From the NCBI GenBank assembly GCA_020343555.1, contig CP070800.1, positions 1,698,556 to 1,704,746 of the forward strand: a DNA stretch of 6,191 bases, written 5' to 3'. How positions within the stretch are numbered: position 1 is the stretch's first letter; every line of letters begins with the position of its first letter. Source of the stretch: Dehalococcoidales bacterium. Its GTDB lineage: Bacteria > Chloroflexota > Dehalococcoidia > Dehalococcoidales > UBA2162. This document shows, piece after piece, positions 4,984 through 6,191 of this stretch. The position numbers and the translations under genes are program-made. The notes under the pieces were generated by a model, which was not told where the DNA came from, did no database searches, and saw nothing but the letters and a program-made list of their open reading frames with translations.

Positions 4984-5964
4984 ATGTCGAAGTCACTAAA
5001 TGGTGGTAACCTGGAAAGAAATATAGCTCTTGAACTGGTCCGTACAACCGAGGCCGCCGCGATAGCTTCCGCTCGATATCTGGGGTTAGGGGATAAGGAA
5101 AAGGTAGATCAATCGGCAGTCGATGCAATGCGAATGGTCCTTGGCAATATATCTATGGCAGGAATCGTTGTCATCGGAGAAGGCGAAAAAGACGAAGCTC
5201 CAATGCTGTATATAGGTGAAAAAATCGGGAATGGCTCCACTCCGATTGTAGATATTGCCGTAGATCCTGTTGACGGCACAAACCTGGTTTCGAAAGGGCT
5301 TCCCGGCGCTATCTCAGCTATTGTCATCGCTCCTCGAGATACAATAAACTTCCCGAGTCAGTTCGTTTATATGGATAAGATAGTGACCGGTGAAGATGCT
5401 AAAGACTGTGTGAATATTGAGGAACCGGTCGCTACTAATCTGATGAACATAGCGAAAGCAAAACAAAGAAATATTTCTGAAATAACCGTCGTTGTACTTG
5501 ACCGACCTCGTCACGAAAAGCTGATATCCGAGATTAGTGAATCCGGAGCAAGGATAAAACTCATAACCGACGGTGACATATCAGCTGCCATCCATGCTGC
5601 AATGCCGGATACCGGAGTCGATGTGCTTATGGGAATCGGGGGTACGCCTGAGGGAGTCATCTCCGCAGCCGCTGTTAAATGCATCGGGGGAGTTATCCAG
5701 GGTAAGATCTGGCCGCGAAACGATACCGAGTTAGAAATGGCAAAAGAAGCCGGTGTACATGAAAAAGTATATACTACCGACGACCTAGTGAACAGCGACG
5801 ACGTATTTCTTTCTGTTACGGGAATAAGCAGTGGGGAACTTCTGACCGGTGTGCGGTATTCCGGCAACACCGCCCAGACACAATCCCTGGTTATGCGGTC
5901 ATTATCAGGTACGCTTCGCTGGATTGACGCAACTCATAATCTATCACGCCTAGACAAGATATAA
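4984..5964 (+). CDS. glpX: Fructose-1,6-bisphosphatase, class II (GlpX)
   Basis: A 326-residue enzyme, full length for class II FBPase, which hydrolyses fructose 1,6-bisphosphate to fructose 6-phosphate and phosphate in gluconeogenesis; in some bacteria GlpX homologues also act on sedoheptulose 1,7-bisphosphate. Metal and substrate residues of the lithium-sensitive phosphatase superfamily are visible: D37 in GLGDKEKVD, E66 in IGEGEKDEAPM, D94 and D97 in DPVDGTN, and E223 in GIGGTPEGVIS. The N-terminal NLERNIALELVRTTEAAA (9-26) is characteristic of GlpX. It is a soluble cytoplasmic enzyme, probably multimeric and Mg/Mn-dependent as in characterised homologues. ATG 4984 follows GAAGG at about 10 nt, and no better start exists. 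It is the only plus-strand gene, divergent from the C-S lyase operon and convergent with the 23S rRNA gene; no strong plus-strand terminator follows. Confidence 0.96.
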   Translation: MSKSLNGGNLERNIALELVRTTEAAAIASARYLGLGDKEKVDQSAVDAMRMVLGNISMAGIVVIGEGEKDEAPMLYIGEKIGNGSTPIVDIAVDPVDGTNLVSKGLPGAISAIVIAPRDTINFPSQFVYMDKIVTGEDAKDCVNIEEPVATNLMNIAKAKQRNISEITVVVLDRPRHEKLISEISESGARIKLITDGDISAAIHAAMPDTGVDVLMGIGGTPEGVISAAAVKCIGGVIQGKIWPRNDTELEMAKEAGVHEKVYTTDDLVNSDDVFLSVTGISSGELLTGVRYSGNTAQTQSLVMRSLSGTLRWIDATHNLSRLDKI

Positions 5965-6030
5965 TATCTTCTGCGTTAAAAATACACTATTCTCTACCGC
6001 AGATATTAGGATTTCACTCACAACATCTTG

Positions 6031-6060
6031 AAAACAAGAAGAGGAGCCTTTCAGCTCCTC
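6031..6060 (-). terminator. Intrinsic terminator of the 23S rRNA transcript
   Basis: A perfect 7-bp GC-rich stem, GAGGAGC (6041-6047) with GCTCCTC (6054-6060), has a 6-nt loop. On the minus strand it is followed by a T-rich tail (TTCTTGTTTT, 6031-6040). It starts about 47 nt beyond the 23S 3' end, so it should stop rRNA transcription before any downstream gene. On the plus strand the hairpin is followed by CCGGTTG with no T run, so it is not a standard terminator for the bisphosphatase gene, although the stem could still act as a barrier. Confidence 0.75.
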
Positions 6061-6106
6061 CCGGTTGATAAACGATTGAATAAAGGTTATTGCCAAATAT
6101 AAAGCA

Positions 6107-6191
6107 GGTCAAGCCCTCGACCATTAGTACGGCTAAGCTAAAAACATTACTGCTCTTCCACTCGCCGCCTATTAAACAAGTAGTCTTCTTG
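6107..6191 (-). rRNA. rrl: 23S ribosomal RNA, 3' end (partial)
   Basis: Read on the minus strand, the right edge carries the conserved 23S 3' terminal region: AATAGGCGGCGAGTGGAAG, then TTAGCCGTACTAATGGTCG and the final AGGGCTTGACC. The last bases would pair with the 5' end of the mature 23S to form its closing helix. Only about 85 nt are inside the window; the rest lies beyond the right edge. No 5S follows at the usual short distance; a terminator hairpin does. The 3' boundary is placed at ACC and may be off by a few bases. Confidence 0.93.

Noticed and set aside
5109..5870. Minus-strand open frames inside the bisphosphatase gene
   Set aside because: Antisense to a complete, conserved GlpX enzyme; low-complexity S/T/P/I-rich translations typical of reverse-frame reading.
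5965..6007. Possible terminator of the bisphosphatase gene (TCTGCG...CGCAGA)
   Set aside because: The stem is only 6 bp around a 22-nt loop and no T run follows on the plus strand.
1..6191. Mobile element, CRISPR array, tRNA or toxin-antitoxin pair explaining the split rRNA locus
   Set aside because: No transposase or integrase motif, no terminal inverted or direct repeats near 125-155 or 6060-6106, no spaced repeat array and no tRNA arm sequence could be found by eye.

Overview
This is a bacterial chromosomal segment framed by rRNA genes, both on the minus strand: a complete 5S rRNA at the left end and the last ~85 nt of a 23S rRNA at the right end. Base composition is moderately AT-rich by eye. 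SD-like ribosome sites, sigma70-like promoters, a GlpX-type fructose-1,6-bisphosphatase and the 23S 3' end all fit Bacteria. The winged-helix/membrane-protein pair and the split rRNA layout make Chloroflexota (Dehalococcoidia-like) my best guess. That assignment is an impression from protein style, not a demonstrated placement.

Layout, left to right. (1) 5S rRNA (7-124, minus), preceded on its own strand by an intrinsic terminator that closes the next operon. (2) A three-gene minus-strand operon (1641 to 223): a six-helix membrane protein of unknown function, a small MarR/ArsR-like winged-helix regulator and a GNAT acetyltransferase. The first two genes overlap and the third follows after 20 nt. 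Upstream is a near-consensus promoter (TTGACA-17-TAAAAT), and a three-half-site TACTTTG/CAAAGTA operator covers the predicted transcription start. This looks like a self-regulated unit. (3) A single HD-domain phosphohydrolase gene (2447-1851, minus) with its own promoter; its real start is ATG 2447, not the upstream TTG. (4) A two-gene minus-strand operon (4597 to 2577): a PLP-dependent MalY/PatB-type C-S lyase/aminotransferase, then a class I SAM-dependent methyltransferase 20 nt downstream. (5) A 386-nt divergent intergenic region with a promoter facing each way, a 7-bp inverted repeat and a 14-bp perfect palindrome. (6) The class II fructose-1,6-bisphosphatase gene (4984-5964, plus), which runs convergently into the 23S unit. 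(7) A strong minus-strand terminator just after the 23S 3' end.

The main oddity is the genome arrangement. The 23S and 5S genes point the same way but lie about 6 kb apart, with six minus-strand protein genes and one opposing gene between them. The 23S transcript appears to terminate before reaching any 5S, so this 5S seems to be expressed independently. The enzymes are familiar families. I see no mobile element, CRISPR array or tRNA gene. The least-described parts are the membrane-protein/regulator/acetyltransferase operon and its operator.
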